Counted from the stretch's first letter, positions 8,225 to 17,251 are shown. The stretch: 64,000 nucleotides of DNA from Flavobacterium sp. (GCA_030151565.1 JASLDM010000060.1:1-64000), one strand, 5' to 3'. The notes: a model not told the origin generated them from the sequence alone. Numbers and translations: made by a program.

Positions 8225-9178
8225 ATGGAATATTTAGATTTTGAACTTCCAATAAAAGAACTCGAGGAGCAGTTAACAAAATGTAATTTGATTGGAGAAG
8301 AGTCTGATGTTGATGTTACATCTACTTGTAAACAAATTCAAAAGAAGCTTGAGGATACTAAAAAAAGTATATATAAAAATTTAACGCCTTGGCAAAGAGT
8401 ACAATTGTCAAGACATCCAAATCGTCCATATACTTTAGATTATATCAAGGCACTTTGCGGGGATACCTTCTTAGAGTTATTTGGAGATAGAAACGTTAAA
8501 GATGATAAAGCAATGATTGGTGGTCTAGGAAAAATAGGAGATCAATCGTATATGTTTATCGGTCAGCAAAAGGGATATAATACTAAAACACGTCAATACC
8601 GTAATTTCGGAATGGCAAATCCAGAAGGATATAGAAAAGCTTTGCGTTTGATGCAAATGGCAGAGAAATTCAATATTCCTATCGTCACTCTTATAGATAC
8701 TCCAGGAGCTTATCCTGGTCTTGAAGCAGAAGAGCGTGGACAAGGAGAAGCTATTGCTCGTAATATTTTTGAAATGTTCCGTATTCAAGTGCCTATCATC
8801 GCTATAATTGTTGGTGAAGGGGCTTCAGGTGGAGCGTTAGGAATTGGAGTAGGAGACCGTGTTTTTATGTTAGAAAATACTTGGTATTCTGTAATTTCAC
8901 CAGAATCATGTTCTTCAATTTTATGGAGAAGTTGGGAGTATAAGGAACAAGCAGCTGATGCTTTGAAGTTAACTTCTTACGATATGAAAAAACGCAAACT
9001 AGTAGACGATATTATTCCTGAACCATTAGGAGGTGCTCATGCAGATAGAGAGACTACTTTTGCAACTGTTCGTTCGTTTATTGAAACAGCTTACGATACA
9101 TTAAAAAAATTGCCATCAGATAAGATGATTGATGCTCGTATGGAGAAGTATTTCGAAATGGGAGAGTTTAAAGAATAG
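8225..9178 (+). CDS. accA: Acetyl-CoA carboxylase carboxyltransferase subunit alpha
   Basis: A 317-residue AccA that, with AccD, transfers the carboxyl group from biotin carrier protein to acetyl-CoA, the first step of fatty acid synthesis. Full length for the family. Visible: N-terminal helical hairpin, '[20 protein letters not shown]' at about residues 54-73, the crotonase-fold core '[11 protein letters not shown]' near 155-165 and the oxyanion motif [12 protein letters not shown] at 198-209. It is transcribed from its own promoter and ends in a strong terminator, so it appears to be a single-gene unit between the transporter run and dnaB. Confidence 0.97.
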   Translation: MEYLDFELPIKELEEQLTKCNLIGEESDVDVTSTCKQIQKKLEDTKKSIYKNLTPWQRVQLSRHPNRPYTLDYIKALCGDTFLELFGDRNVKDDKAMIGGLGKIGDQSYMFIGQQKGYNTKTRQYRNFGMANPEGYRKALRLMQMAEKFNIPIVTLIDTPGAYPGLEAEERGQGEAIARNIFEMFRIQVPIIAIIVGEGASGGALGIGVGDRVFMLENTWYSVISPESCSSILWRSWEYKEQAADALKLTSYDMKKRKLVDDIIPEPLGGAHADRETTFATVRSFIETAYDTLKKLPSDKMIDARMEKYFEMGEFKE

Positions 9179-9200
9179 ATAGCTTAAATTAAGCTTACTG

Positions 9201-9229
9201 AAAACCGAGGTGCTTACCTCGGTTTTTTT
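9201..9229 (+). terminator. Rho-independent terminator after accA
   Basis: AAAACCGAGGT, four-base loop, ACCTCGGTTTT followed by further T residues, 22 bases after the accA stop. Confidence 0.9.
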
Positions 9230-9300
9230 GTTTGCTTTTTGTTCTACTTAATTAACACTAAAAGTGGAGTAATAGCATTGAGAAATATCCAAAAATCACG

Positions 9301-9308
9301 TACTTTCG
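9301..9308 (+). promoter_or_regulatory. Near-consensus -7 element abutting dnaB
   Basis: TACTTTCG differs by one base from TAnnTTTG and ends only four bases before the dnaB ATG, so transcription would start at or within a few bases of the start codon. Confidence 0.4.
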
Positions 9309-9312
9309 CATT

Positions 9313-10845
9313 ATGGAACAAGCAAAAGAAATACGACCAAAAAATAACTTTTCCCAAGGAGTAGTTTCCTTAGAAAAGGGAAAAATACCACCTCAAGCAG
9401 TTGATTTGGAGGAGGCTGTTTTAGGGGCTATGATGATTGATAAAAAAGGTATTGATGAGGTAATTGATATCTTGCAGCCAGAAGCTTTCTACAAAGAAGC
9501 ACATCGTTATATTTTTGAGGCTATTGACCAGTTGTTTGTAGGTAATCAACCTATTGATTTATTGACGGTTTCTACGCAATTGCGTAAAAATGCAAAATTA
9601 GATTTAGTTGGAGGGGATTATTATTTGGTTAATTTAACTCAGAAAATTACATCTTCTGCGCATATTGAGTTTCACTCGCGTATTATTTTACAGAAATTTA
9701 TTCAGCGTAGTTTGATTAAAATTTCTAATGAGATTATCGAAGATTCTTACGATGAAACTACTGATGTATTTGATTTACTTGATAAAGCAGAATCAAAGTT
9801 ATATGAGGTTACACAAGGTAATATTAAGAAAAGTTCCGAAACAGCTCAGTCTTTAGTAGCTCAGGCAAAGAAGCGAATTGAGGAGATCGGAAATCAAGAA
9901 GGGTTAAGTGGATTGCCTACTGGATTTCATAAATTAGATGAACTTACATCTGGGTGGCAGCCAAGTGATTTGATTATTATCGCCGCACGTCCTGGTATGG
10001 GTAAAACGGCATTTGTATTGTCTATGGCTCGAAACATCGCTATTAATGCAAATAAAGCAGTTGCTCTATTTTCACTAGAGATGTCCTCGGTACAGTTGAT
10101 TACGCGTTTGATATCCTCTGAGACAAGTTTGTCATCCGAGAAATTGCGTACAGGTAAGCTGGAGCAGCACGAATGGGAGCAATTAAATGTAAAGGTTAAG
10201 GATCTTGAGCGTGCACCTTTGTATATTGACGATACACCATCGTTGTCTATTTTTGATTTACGTGCTAAAGCGCGTCGTTTAGCTTCTCAACACGGAATTA
10301 AATTAATTATCATTGACTACTTGCAGTTGATGACAGCTGGTGGTAATTCTAAAGGAGGAGGAAACCGTGAACAAGAGATTTCGACAATTTCTCGTAACTT
10401 GAAAGCATTAGCAAAAGAGTTAAATGTACCCGTAATTGCGTTGTCACAGTTATCGCGTGCGGTGGAGACTCGTGGTACTTCAAAACGACCGTTATTATCG
10501 GATTTAAGGGAGTCTGGAGCGATTGAGCAGGATGCGGATATCGTATCGTTTATTTATCGACCAGAGTACTATAAAATTGAAGAATGGGATGATGAAGAGC
10601 AATCACCTACTGAGGGACAAGCTGAATTTATCGTTGCAAAACATAGAAATGGTGGATTAGACAATATTCGATTGAAGTTTATCGGTAAGTTTGGTAAGTT
10701 TGATAACTTAGAAGAAAACTTTGTGTCTTTTAATGAAATTCCATCGAGTATGAATTCTGAAGAACAAAATAATTTTATGAAAGGCTTGCCTTCTGGTGCG
10801 GATGTATTTGGATCGTCTATGCCGGATGATGATGTTCCTTTTTAA
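9313..10845 (+). CDS. dnaB: Replicative DNA helicase DnaB
   Basis: A 510-residue hexameric helicase that unwinds DNA at the replication fork. The N-terminal DnaB domain occupies about residues 25-130 ('LEEAVLGAMMIDKKG'), followed by a linker helix and a RecA-type ATPase. Walker A is ARPGMGKTA near residues 225-233, Walker B is 'IIIDYLQLM' near 330, and the arginine-finger region 'LSQLSRAVETRG' with 'DLRESGAIEQDAD' follows. No intein. The start is the only ATG that keeps the full N-terminal domain and sits almost on the predicted transcription start. Ends at a shared terminator facing the minus-strand superoxide dismutase. Confidence 0.97.
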   Translation: MEQAKEIRPKNNFSQGVVSLEKGKIPPQAVDLEEAVLGAMMIDKKGIDEVIDILQPEAFYKEAHRYIFEAIDQLFVGNQPIDLLTVSTQLRKNAKLDLVGGDYYLVNLTQKITSSAHIEFHSRIILQKFIQRSLIKISNEIIEDSYDETTDVFDLLDKAESKLYEVTQGNIKKSSETAQSLVAQAKKRIEEIGNQEGLSGLPTGFHKLDELTSGWQPSDLIIIAARPGMGKTAFVLSMARNIAINANKAVALFSLEMSSVQLITRLISSETSLSSEKLRTGKLEQHEWEQLNVKVKDLERAPLYIDDTPSLSIFDLRAKARRLASQHGIKLIIIDYLQLMTAGGNSKGGGNREQEISTISRNLKALAKELNVPVIALSQLSRAVETRGTSKRPLLSDLRESGAIEQDADIVSFIYRPEYYKIEEWDDEEQSPTEGQAEFIVAKHRNGGLDNIRLKFIGKFGKFDNLEENFVSFNEIPSSMNSEEQNNFMKGLPSGADVFGSSMPDDDVPF

Positions 10846-10861
10846 AAAAATGTATAAGTAT

Positions 10862-10895
10862 AAAAAAAGACCGAATTTTAATTCGGTCTTTTTTG
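10862..10895. terminator. Bidirectional terminator between dnaB and the sod lipoprotein gene
   Basis: AAAAAGACCGAAT / ATTCGGTCTTTTT hairpin with A-rich and T-rich flanks, placed between two convergent stop codons. Confidence 0.9.
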
Positions 10896-10896
10896 T

Positions 10897-11664
10897 TTAT
10901 AATGTTTCAAAAATTTTGTCTACATAATTCCAGTCGATGTGTTCAAGGAAATTGGTGATGTATTCATTTTTGTTGTGTTTGTAAGTAGGGTAGTAAGCGT
11001 GTTCCCAAAGGTCTATACCAATTAATGGCGTGCCTCGATTTGGTAAAGGCATCAAAGGGTTGTCTTGGTTTTGTGTAGTTTGTATTTCTAATTTTCCATA
11101 ATTAGAAACCAGCCAAACCCATCCTGAACCAAACACTTGGTTCGCTTCTTTTTTAAAGCGATCCTTGAATTGTGCTACGCTTCCAAAGTCACGGTTAATT
11201 TTTGCTGTAAGTGCTTGTCCTGGACTTAAATTGGTCTTGGGCGTTAGGGTTTTCCAATATAGATTATGATTGTAGAATCCGCCTGCATTATTTCGTAGCG
11301 ACCTATTATTTAAATCTAAAGATTGAAGGATTTCTTCAATACTCTTTTTTTCTAAAGGGGTATTTAAAATTAAATTATTTAGGTTATTTGCATATCCTAA
11401 ATGGTGCTTACTGTAGTGTAATTCTATGTTTTCCGGAAGTAAAAAAGGAATTAGGTTGTCATAAAGATATGGGAGTCCTTCCATTTCAAAAGGTCCTTGT
11501 GTAGTTTTAACTATAGCAGGGTTGTTAAATTTACTTTTTTCAACAGTCTGAAACACTTCGCGTTGGGGTACTTCTACCTCAATAAGGTCTTGCTTTTGTT
11601 GGCAAGAGCTTAGTATTCCTGAAATTGAAAATAAGCCTGATATAATTAGAAAGTTACGCTTCAT
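10897..11664 (-). CDS. Lipoprotein superoxide dismutase (Mn/Fe family)
   Basis: A 255-residue protein with a lipoprotein signal (Cys21, ILSSC) and a complete iron/manganese superoxide dismutase. All four metal ligands are visible: the first His in 'ELHYSKHHLGY', the His in NHNLYW, and Asp and His in DLWEHAYY. The AGGFYNH and NQDNPLM stretches are of the Mn-type pattern, though metal preference is hard to call. It would detoxify superoxide in the periplasm or at the membrane surface, unusual since most SODs of this family are cytosolic. The ATG at 11664 was chosen over 11685 because it gives a clean lipoprotein signal and overlaps the upstream stop by 11 bases. Last gene of the lipid operon. 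Confidence 0.85.
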   Translation of the reverse strand: MKRNFLIISGLFSISGILSSCQQKQDLIEVEVPQREVFQTVEKSKFNNPAIVKTTQGPFEMEGLPYLYDNLIPFLLPENIELHYSKHHLGYANNLNNLILNTPLEKKSIEEILQSLDLNNRSLRNNAGGFYNHNLYWKTLTPKTNLSPGQALTAKINRDFGSVAQFKDRFKKEANQVFGSGWVWLVSNYGKLEIQTTQNQDNPLMPLPNRGTPLIGIDLWEHAYYPTYKHNKNEYITNFLEHIDWNYVDKIFETL

Positions 11665-11923
11665 CTTTAAAAATTTGCTCTGCAATTTTAATATATTCTA
11701 TTTTAGCTTCTTCTTTGCTTAAATGACTTATTTGAGACCAAGCGTTGAATTTAAAAGCATTTTTTAAATCTAAAGGCATATTGGAGAAATCTTTATGGCT
11801 CATACCTTGCGTTGCTTGTTTGTAATATGCATAAATGCGTAGCATTACATCGGGTGCAAGATTAGTGGCCTCTTCAGAGATCTTTTTGTAGGCTGCGTCA
11901 AAAGCAGCATCCAAGTCAGTCAT
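11654..11923 (-). CDS. Acyl-CoA-binding protein
   Basis: An 89-residue acyl-CoA-binding protein, the usual length of the family. The four-helix signature is visible: N-terminal 'LDAAFDAAYKKISE', the ligand motif 'YYKQATQG' with its conserved Tyr and Lys, and 'KFNAWSQ' corresponding to the family's KxxAW motif. Such proteins bind long-chain acyl-CoA in the cytosol; they are common in eukaryotes and scattered in bacteria. The gene starts 4 bases after psd and follows cdsA-psd, so a role in supplying or buffering acyl chains for phospholipid synthesis is a reasonable inference. ATG 11923 is preferred to the longer frame, which overlaps psd. Confidence 0.88.
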   Translation of the reverse strand: MTDLDAAFDAAYKKISEEATNLAPDVMLRIYAYYKQATQGMSHKDFSNMPLDLKNAFKFNAWSQISHLSKEEAKIEYIKIAEQIFKDEA

Positions 11924-11927
11924 TGTT

Positions 11928-12581
11928 TTATTTCGTTGCAATGATGGTTTTGTTACCCACTGCTTTTTGATTTAATACTACATTGATGTTTGTTCTAAGG
12001 GGTAAGTATAGGTCTACTCTAGATCCAAATTTGATAAAACCTGCATCCGTTCCTTGAATTACTGTCATATTTGGTTGTGCGTAATTAACAATACGTTTTG
12101 CCATAGCTCCGGCAATTTGACGGTACATTACTTCCCCGAAAATTGGGTTTTCTATTACAACAGTTGTACGTTCGTTTTCCTCACTTGCTTTTGGGTGCCA
12201 AGCTACTAAGTATTTACCTGCGTGGTATTTACTGTATTTTACTAAGCCATTAAGAGCATAACGCGTTACATGTACATTTATTGGAGACATAAATATAGAT
12301 ACCATTAAGCGTTTGTCTTTAAAGTATTCTGGCTCGTAAACTTCTTCAATCACAACAACTTTTCCATCTACTGGAGCAATGATAGTGTGATCGGCTATGT
12401 TTTCAATGATTCGTTTAGGGTTTCTAAAGAATTGTAATACTAAAACTAAAAGTATTAAAACAACTATTTGGATTAATGTTTTAACCCAATCTATTGTAAC
12501 AAAAAAATCAGCAATAAGAAAAGCTCCTACTGCGATAAACAATGCTACTAAAATAATTTTTGCACCTTCTTTGTGAAACAT
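11928..12581 (-). CDS. psd: Phosphatidylserine decarboxylase (proenzyme)
   Basis: A 217-residue short-type phosphatidylserine decarboxylase that makes phosphatidylethanolamine at the inner membrane. Two hydrophobic stretches at about residues 8-50 anchor it. The 'PVDGKVV' motif (70-76), 'FMSPINVHVTR' (97-107) and the self-cleavage site Gly186-Ser187 within FGSRVDL, where serinolysis creates the pyruvoyl cofactor, are visible. It lies 2 bases downstream of cdsA, which makes CDP-diacylglycerol for the same pathway; pssA is not in the window. Confidence 0.93.
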   Translation of the reverse strand: MFHKEGAKIILVALFIAVGAFLIADFFVTIDWVKTLIQIVVLILLVLVLQFFRNPKRIIENIADHTIIAPVDGKVVVIEEVYEPEYFKDKRLMVSIFMSPINVHVTRYALNGLVKYSKYHAGKYLVAWHPKASEENERTTVVIENPIFGEVMYRQIAGAMAKRIVNYAQPNMTVIQGTDAGFIKFGSRVDLYLPLRTNINVVLNQKAVGNKTIIATK

Positions 12582-12583
12582 GA

Positions 12584-13375
12584 CTATTTAAAAGTTTGAA
12601 ATATTAAATATAAAAATGGTACTACGAATATAATACTATCTAAACGATCTAGTATACCTCCGTGACCAGGCATTATTGAACCACTATCTTTAACTCCTGC
12701 TTCTCTTTTGAACTTTGATTCTACTAGATCCCCTACTGTACCAAAAAAGCTTACAAAAATAGCACTACTTATCCATATTGCAATGCTAAAGAATGTGAAA
12801 AATTGACTTAAGATTACGCCAAATACAATCGCAAAGAACATCCCGCCTAAGAAACCTTCTATTGTTTTTTTAGGAGAAATACGTTCAAATAATTTATTTT
12901 TTCCAAATTTCTTACCTACAATGTAAGCAAACGTATCGTTGGTCCATATTAAGATAAATAAACCAATAATGATTTTAGGTTCGTAATTTGTATCTAAATA
13001 AGGCAGCTTCATGATTGTTAAAAACGGGATGATTGCATACCCTATTAGCAATACATAATGCATTGGCTGTGATAATACTACTTTCTTTTTTGAGAATAAG
13101 GTAATCAAAAGGAATAGGAGTACAGCAATTGATAGGTAGTTTAATAGATCAAAAGACAGTTCGTTTTTGTAAGCAAAAAAAGGAGCTGTGATTAATATAC
13201 CAGCGGCATAACACGCAAGTAAAGGGAGTTTCGTTAGTTTGGAAAACTCGTAGATGCTAAATAATAAAAAGAAAGCAAATAATAATTGGAAGCTTATCTC
13301 AGAATATAGTGTGGCACCAATGAGTAGTACAATATAAACTATCCCAGAAAGGGCTCTGGTTAGGTTTTCAGACAT
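12584..13375 (-). CDS. cdsA: Phosphatidate cytidylyltransferase (CDP-diacylglycerol synthase)
   Basis: A 263-residue polytopic membrane enzyme that converts phosphatidic acid and CTP to CDP-diacylglycerol. The family signature is plainly present near the C-terminus: 'SKFKREAGVKDSGSIMPGHG' region with the KR, KD and PGHGG elements, preceded by the 'TNDTFAYIVGKKFGKNKL' loop. About seven or eight membrane helices. It sits 1 base after the LUD-domain gene and 2 bases before psd, so it is a core member of this phospholipid operon. Confidence 0.95.
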   Translation of the reverse strand: MSENLTRALSGIVYIVLLIGATLYSEISFQLLFAFFLLFSIYEFSKLTKLPLLACYAAGILITAPFFAYKNELSFDLLNYLSIAVLLFLLITLFSKKKVVLSQPMHYVLLIGYAIIPFLTIMKLPYLDTNYEPKIIIGLFILIWTNDTFAYIVGKKFGKNKLFERISPKKTIEGFLGGMFFAIVFGVILSQFFTFFSIAIWISSAIFVSFFGTVGDLVESKFKREAGVKDSGSIMPGHGGILDRLDSIIFVVPFLYLIFQTFK

Positions 13376-13376
13376 C

Positions 13377-13979
13377 TTATAAATCTTCTAAAAGTAATAA
13401 ATATAAATTTTTAGGAGCGCTACCATAGTTTAAAAAACTATCATTATCGGTAGGACTAAAACATTTGATAGCCGTAATGTTACTAGGGAATTCTGTTAAA
13501 TATTTATTTTTTATTTCTCTTAAACCGTCACTTTTGTTTCTTGTAATTTGACTAGTCTTTGCAAGTACAATAATGTTATTAGGTAATTCAGGTGTTTTTA
13601 GATGAGCTAATTGATTTGATGAAAAAAGAACAGATCCTTCATCAGCGATTAAGCTTTCACAAGTTGCAATGAAAAAAACAGGATTTAAAGAGCTTCGATA
13701 TGTAATTCGATTATCTTGTAACAAAGGAAAAAGTTGGTTTTCAAAAGTTAAGGCTTCTGTTTCAAACCAATCATTTTCAACCAAAATGTTTACAAAAGCT
13801 TCTTGTACTTCTTCTTCAGTTTCACAATACAGAAATTTGCCACCATTTTGTCTAAAGTTCATAGTAAACTCTTCGTCAATAGGTAGTTCTATTTCGGGAA
13901 GGTATTGGCTTTCTTTTGGAGCGCCGACTTCTTCGGGATTGTTGAAAATGCCTTTAAAGATTTTTTTAAAAAAACTCAT
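13377..13979 (-). CDS. LUD-domain protein (LutC/YkgG-like)
   Basis: A 200-residue protein with a degenerate LUD (DUF162, lactate utilisation) fold: 'EALTFENQLFPLLQD', 'VFFIATCESLIADEGSVLFSS' and 'NNIIVLAKTSQI' resemble the LutC core. LutC itself is part of an iron-sulfur lactate dehydrogenase, but LutA and LutB are absent here, and in Flavobacteriia a protein of this type regularly sits between ftsH and cdsA, so a lactate role is doubtful. ATG 13979 (MSFFKKIF) is chosen because the longer frame begins at a TTG lying within the -7 element at 14016-14023. First gene of the lipid operon. Confidence 0.72.
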   Translation of the reverse strand: MSFFKKIFKGIFNNPEEVGAPKESQYLPEIELPIDEEFTMNFRQNGGKFLYCETEEEVQEAFVNILVENDWFETEALTFENQLFPLLQDNRITYRSSLNPVFFIATCESLIADEGSVLFSSNQLAHLKTPELPNNIIVLAKTSQITRNKSDGLREIKNKYLTEFPSNITAIKCFSPTDNDSFLNYGSAPKNLYLLLLEDL

Positions 13980-14015
13980 ATAATCGATTAGAGAAATGAT
14001 ATTCGTTTCGAAGTT

Positions 14016-14023
14016 CAAAGATA
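14016..14023 (-). promoter_or_regulatory. -7 element for the LUD-cdsA-psd operon
   Basis: Minus strand TATCTTTG, exact match to TAnnTTTG, 37 bases before the ATG at 13979. It directly abuts the T-run of the ftsH terminator. Confidence 0.65.
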
Positions 14024-14025
14024 AA

Positions 14026-14066
14026 AAAAATCTTAACTTAAAGTAGTGTTTAAGTTAAGATTTTTG
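14026..14066 (-). terminator. Rho-independent terminator of rsfS-ftsH
   Basis: Long hairpin with arms AAAAATCTTAACTTAA and TTAAGTTAAGATTTTT and an eight-base loop, 23 bases past the ftsH stop; the minus-strand T-run continues into the next promoter's -7 element. Confidence 0.9.
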
Positions 14067-14088
14067 TAGTTAAAATTAAGGAGGTAAG

Positions 14089-16026
14089 TTATTCAGTTTC
14101 TGTGCTTATAACTTCTTCCTCTTTATCAAAAGGTCTTTTTCCAAAAATAGTTTCTAAATCTTTTTTGAAGATTACTTCCTTCTCGCAAAGCAAGTCTGCC
14201 AATTGAACAAGTTTTTCTTTGTTATCTGATAAGATCTGTTGAGCTCTTTCATATTGACCTTCAATCAAAGCAGAAATTTCAATATCAATTGTTCTAGCAG
14301 TTTCCTCAGAATATGGTTTTCCAAAATTATATTCGTTCTGACCAGACGAATCGTAATACGTTACGTTTCCAATTTTATCATTTAAACCATAGATGGTAAC
14401 CATTGCTTTTGCTTGTTTCGCTACTTTTTCTAAGTCGCTTAATGCTCCAGTAGATATTTTGTCAAAAACAATCTTTTCTGCAGCTCTACCACCCATTGTA
14501 GCACACATTTCGTCTAGCATTTGTTCTGTTCTCACAATAGAGCGCTCTGCTGGTAAGTACCAAGCAGCCCCTAAACTTTGACCTCTAGGTACAATGGTAA
14601 CTTTTACTAATGGAGCCGCGTGTTCTAGCATCCAGCTTACTGTTGCGTGTCCAGCTTCGTGTATTGCAATAGCGTAACGTTCTTCTGGAGTGATGATTTT
14701 ATTTTTCTTTTCTAAACCACCGATAATACGGTCTACGGCATCCAAGAAATCTTGCATATCAACTTCTTTCTTGTCTTTTCTAGCTGCAGTTAAAGCCGCT
14801 TCGTTACAAACGTTCGCAATGTCTGCTCCTGAAAAACCAGGTGTTTGTTTTGCTAAAAAGTCTACGTCTAAGTTGTCTACTTTTTTAATGTTTCTTAAAT
14901 GAACTTCAAAAATAGCCTCACGTTCTTTTACGTCTGGAAGGTCAACATAAATCTGTCTGTCAAAACGTCCAGCTCTTAAAAGGGCTTTGTCTAAAACTTC
15001 AGCTCTATTTGTTGCTGCTAAAACAATTACGTTAGTTTGAGATCCAAAACCATCCATTTCGGTAAGTAGTTGGTTTAAAGTGTTTTCTCTTTCGTCGTTA
15101 GACCCTGAGAAGTTGCTTTTTCCACGTGCACGACCTACAGCGTCAATTTCGTCAATAAAAATAATTGCTGGTGATTTTTCTTTAGCTTGTTTGAACAAGT
15201 CACGAACTCGTGATGCTCCAACTCCAACAAACATTTCAACAAAGTCAGATCCTGAAAGTGAGAAGAAAGGTACTTTAGCTTCACCTGCAACAGCTTTAGC
15301 TAATAATGTTTTACCTGTACCTGGAGGTCCTACTAGTAAAGCTCCTTTAGGTATTTTTCCTCCAATAGATGTGTATTTTTCAGGGTTTTTCAAGAATTCT
15401 ACAATCTCTACAATTTCTTCTTTTGCTCCTTCTAGTCCAGCTACATCTTTAAAAGTTACTTTTACATCGTTTTTTTCATCGAATAATTTCGCTTTAGACT
15501 TTCCAATAGAGAAGATTTGGCCACCGCCACCGCCAGCACCGCCACCAGTCATTCTACGCATCATAAAAAGCCAGAAACCTATTATGATAATAATTGGTAG
15601 CATACTAAAGAATACATCGCCCCAGTTGCTTTCTGGTTCTGATTTGTATTCATTGATTTTACCTTGAGAGGCTGCTTCATCTAATTTCTTTTGGAACAAC
15701 TCAGAGTTTCCGATGTCAGTTAAAAACTGAGGACCTGTGTTGTCTTTGCCTAGGATGCTCTTTTTTTGTAATTTTTCAAATTCACTATTCTTTAAGGCAT
15801 CTTCTGTAAGATATACCTTCGCAATAGAACGATTGAATTCTACTTTTTCTACATAAGAAGAATCTAAGTACTGATAAAATTTAGACAAACTCAATTGTTT
15901 TGAATCTCCAAAACTACTTCCGTTTGCCAAGAAGTTAATCACCACGATGATTACTAAAACACTTCCGTAAAGAATCCACGGATTGAATTTAGGTTTGTTG
16001 GTATTAGGTTTGATATTTTTAGACAT
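14089..16026 (-). CDS. ftsH: ATP-dependent zinc metalloprotease FtsH
   Basis: A 645-residue membrane-anchored AAA+ protease that degrades misfolded membrane proteins and regulatory targets. Two N-terminal membrane helices (about residues 17-35 and 130-152) flank a periplasmic domain; a glycine-rich linker (TGGGAGGGGG) precedes the ATPase. Walker A is GPPGTGKT (near residue 229), Walker B '[12 protein letters not shown]', SRH region '[19 protein letters not shown]', and the zinc motif HEAGH lies near residue 451. Co-transcribed with rsfS 26 bases upstream and closed by a strong terminator. Confidence 0.97.
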   Translation of the reverse strand: MSKNIKPNTNKPKFNPWILYGSVLVIIVVINFLANGSSFGDSKQLSLSKFYQYLDSSYVEKVEFNRSIAKVYLTEDALKNSEFEKLQKKSILGKDNTGPQFLTDIGNSELFQKKLDEAASQGKINEYKSEPESNWGDVFFSMLPIIIIIGFWLFMMRRMTGGGAGGGGGQIFSIGKSKAKLFDEKNDVKVTFKDVAGLEGAKEEIVEIVEFLKNPEKYTSIGGKIPKGALLVGPPGTGKTLLAKAVAGEAKVPFFSLSGSDFVEMFVGVGASRVRDLFKQAKEKSPAIIFIDEIDAVGRARGKSNFSGSNDERENTLNQLLTEMDGFGSQTNVIVLAATNRAEVLDKALLRAGRFDRQIYVDLPDVKEREAIFEVHLRNIKKVDNLDVDFLAKQTPGFSGADIANVCNEAALTAARKDKKEVDMQDFLDAVDRIIGGLEKKNKIITPEERYAIAIHEAGHATVSWMLEHAAPLVKVTIVPRGQSLGAAWYLPAERSIVRTEQMLDEMCATMGGRAAEKIVFDKISTGALSDLEKVAKQAKAMVTIYGLNDKIGNVTYYDSSGQNEYNFGKPYSEETARTIDIEISALIEGQYERAQQILSDNKEKLVQLADLLCEKEVIFKKDLETIFGKRPFDKEEEVISTETE

Positions 16027-16052
16027 GAAGTATGTTTAAAATTAATGAAGTT

Positions 16053-16424
16053 TTAATATTGGGTATTGATCACCGTAGTTTTGGCGTCGCCCCAAAGGCT
16101 TTCGATTCTATAATATTCACGAATATTTTTTTGAAATACGTGAACCACTATGTTTACATAATCCATTAATATCCATTCTGCATTTTCTTGACCTTCTACG
16201 TGCCAAGGTTTGTCGTGTAATTCTTTTGATACTATTTTCTGTACAGAAGAGGCAATTGCATTAACTTGTGTATTTGATTTTCCATCGCAAATAATGAAAT
16301 AGTCACAAGGTGTGTTGTCGATTGCTCTTAAATCAAGAATATTGATATTTTCTCCTTTTACTTCCTCGATCCCTTTTATGATATTTGCTAGTAAATCGTC
16401 GTTGTTGATGTTTTTAACTGTCAT
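16053..16424 (-). CDS. rsfS: Ribosomal silencing factor RsfS
   Basis: A 123-residue Iojap/RsfS protein that binds ribosomal protein uL14 and blocks subunit joining when nutrients run low. The family core is visible: 'ILDLRAIDNTPCDYFIICDG', 'SVQKIVSKELHDKPWHVEGQ', 'AEWILMDYVNIVVHVF' and 'REYYRIESLWGDAK'. Normal length. Expressed divergently from birA and followed by ftsH, an order common in Flavobacteriia. Confidence 0.95.
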   Translation of the reverse strand: MTVKNINNDDLLANIIKGIEEVKGENINILDLRAIDNTPCDYFIICDGKSNTQVNAIASSVQKIVSKELHDKPWHVEGQENAEWILMDYVNIVVHVFQKNIREYYRIESLWGDAKTTVINTQY

Positions 16425-16444
16425 TTATTTTTTATGTATTTTTA

Positions 16445-16452
16445 CAAAGTTA
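16445..16452 (-). promoter_or_regulatory. -7 element for rsfS-ftsH
   Basis: Minus strand TAACTTTG, exact match to TAnnTTTG, 21 bases upstream of the rsfS ATG. Confidence 0.6.
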
Positions 16453-16465
16453 TCATTTTTGTAGC

Positions 16466-16473
16466 TAATTTTG
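16466..16473 (+). promoter_or_regulatory. -7 element for birA
   Basis: TAATTTTG, exact match to TAnnTTTG, 47 bases before the birA ATG and back to back with the rsfS promoter. Confidence 0.5.
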
Positions 16474-16519
16474 GTATCAAATATATGAATCACTTCTAAT
16501 TATTCCACATTTATTTCTA

Positions 16520-17251
16520 ATGAATATTATCAAACTCGATGCCATAGGTTCTACGAATGTTTATTTAAAGGATTTATTGTCACATCAAAACTTATCAAAC
16601 TTCACGGTTGTCATCACTGAAAGTCAAACAGATGGTAAAGGACAGCGCGGTTCTAAATGGAGTTCGGAGAAGGGTAGTAATCTAACGTTTAGTGTGTTAA
16701 TGAAGAATCTTTTGTTGGATATAGCTTCTATTTATGATCTGAATGTATTGGTTGCTTTAAGCGTTCTTAAGGCTGTGAAAAAAGAAGGAATTGGTACGGG
16801 GCGTATCAAATGGCCTAACGACATTTTGGCAGGTAATAAAAAAATTGGCGGGATATTAATTGAAAATATTATAAAATCTGACGGAGAAATTCTTTCGATT
16901 GTTGGAATTGGATTAAATGTTAATCAAAAAGATTTTAGTGAATTTCCTCAAGCGAGTTCGTTAGCGGTTCAGTTAGGGAGAAACTTTGACAAAGAAGATT
17001 TGTTCTATAAAATATTGGAAAATCTTTATTTCTATTTCAACGCTCTTAGGAATGGAGGCAAACGTGCAATCTGGAAAGAGTATCATGAACATTTATATAA
17101 AATAAATACGCCTATGGCTTTTGAATTGCCTAATGGGTATCGATTTATGGGCATTATACAAGAAGTCAACCAAGAAGGAGCTCTATTGGTGAAGCTTGAA
17201 AATGATACGATTGAAAAGTTTTATATGAAAGAAGTAAAAATGCTTTATTAA
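16520..17251 (+). CDS. birA: Biotin-[acetyl-CoA-carboxylase] ligase
   Basis: A 243-residue biotin protein ligase that activates biotin with ATP and attaches it to the biotin carrier protein. It has only the catalytic and C-terminal domains; the N-terminal helix-turn-helix repressor domain of E. coli BirA is absent, so it is not expected to regulate transcription. Visible: 'STNVYLKDLL', the biotinyl-AMP loop 'TDGKGQRGSKWSS' (near residues 36-48) and KWPNDI with the conserved lysine. The stop lies in a hairpin shared with the convergent msrB gene. Confidence 0.95.
   Translation: MNIIKLDAIGSTNVYLKDLLSHQNLSNFTVVITESQTDGKGQRGSKWSSEKGSNLTFSVLMKNLLLDIASIYDLNVLVALSVLKAVKKEGIGTGRIKWPNDILAGNKKIGGILIENIIKSDGEILSIVGIGLNVNQKDFSEFPQASSLAVQLGRNFDKEDLFYKILENLYFYFNALRNGGKRAIWKEYHEHLYKINTPMAFELPNGYRFMGIIQEVNQEGALLVKLENDTIEKFYMKEVKMLY

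Noticed and set aside
13377..13979. Lactate dehydrogenase subunit LutC
   Set aside because: Although LUD-like, there is no LutA/LutB partner, and the position in a lipid operon argues against lactate use.
15080..15667. 195-codon plus-strand frame opposite ftsH
   Set aside because: It is a shadow of ftsH on the other strand; composition follows the ftsH codons and it has no promoter or family signature.
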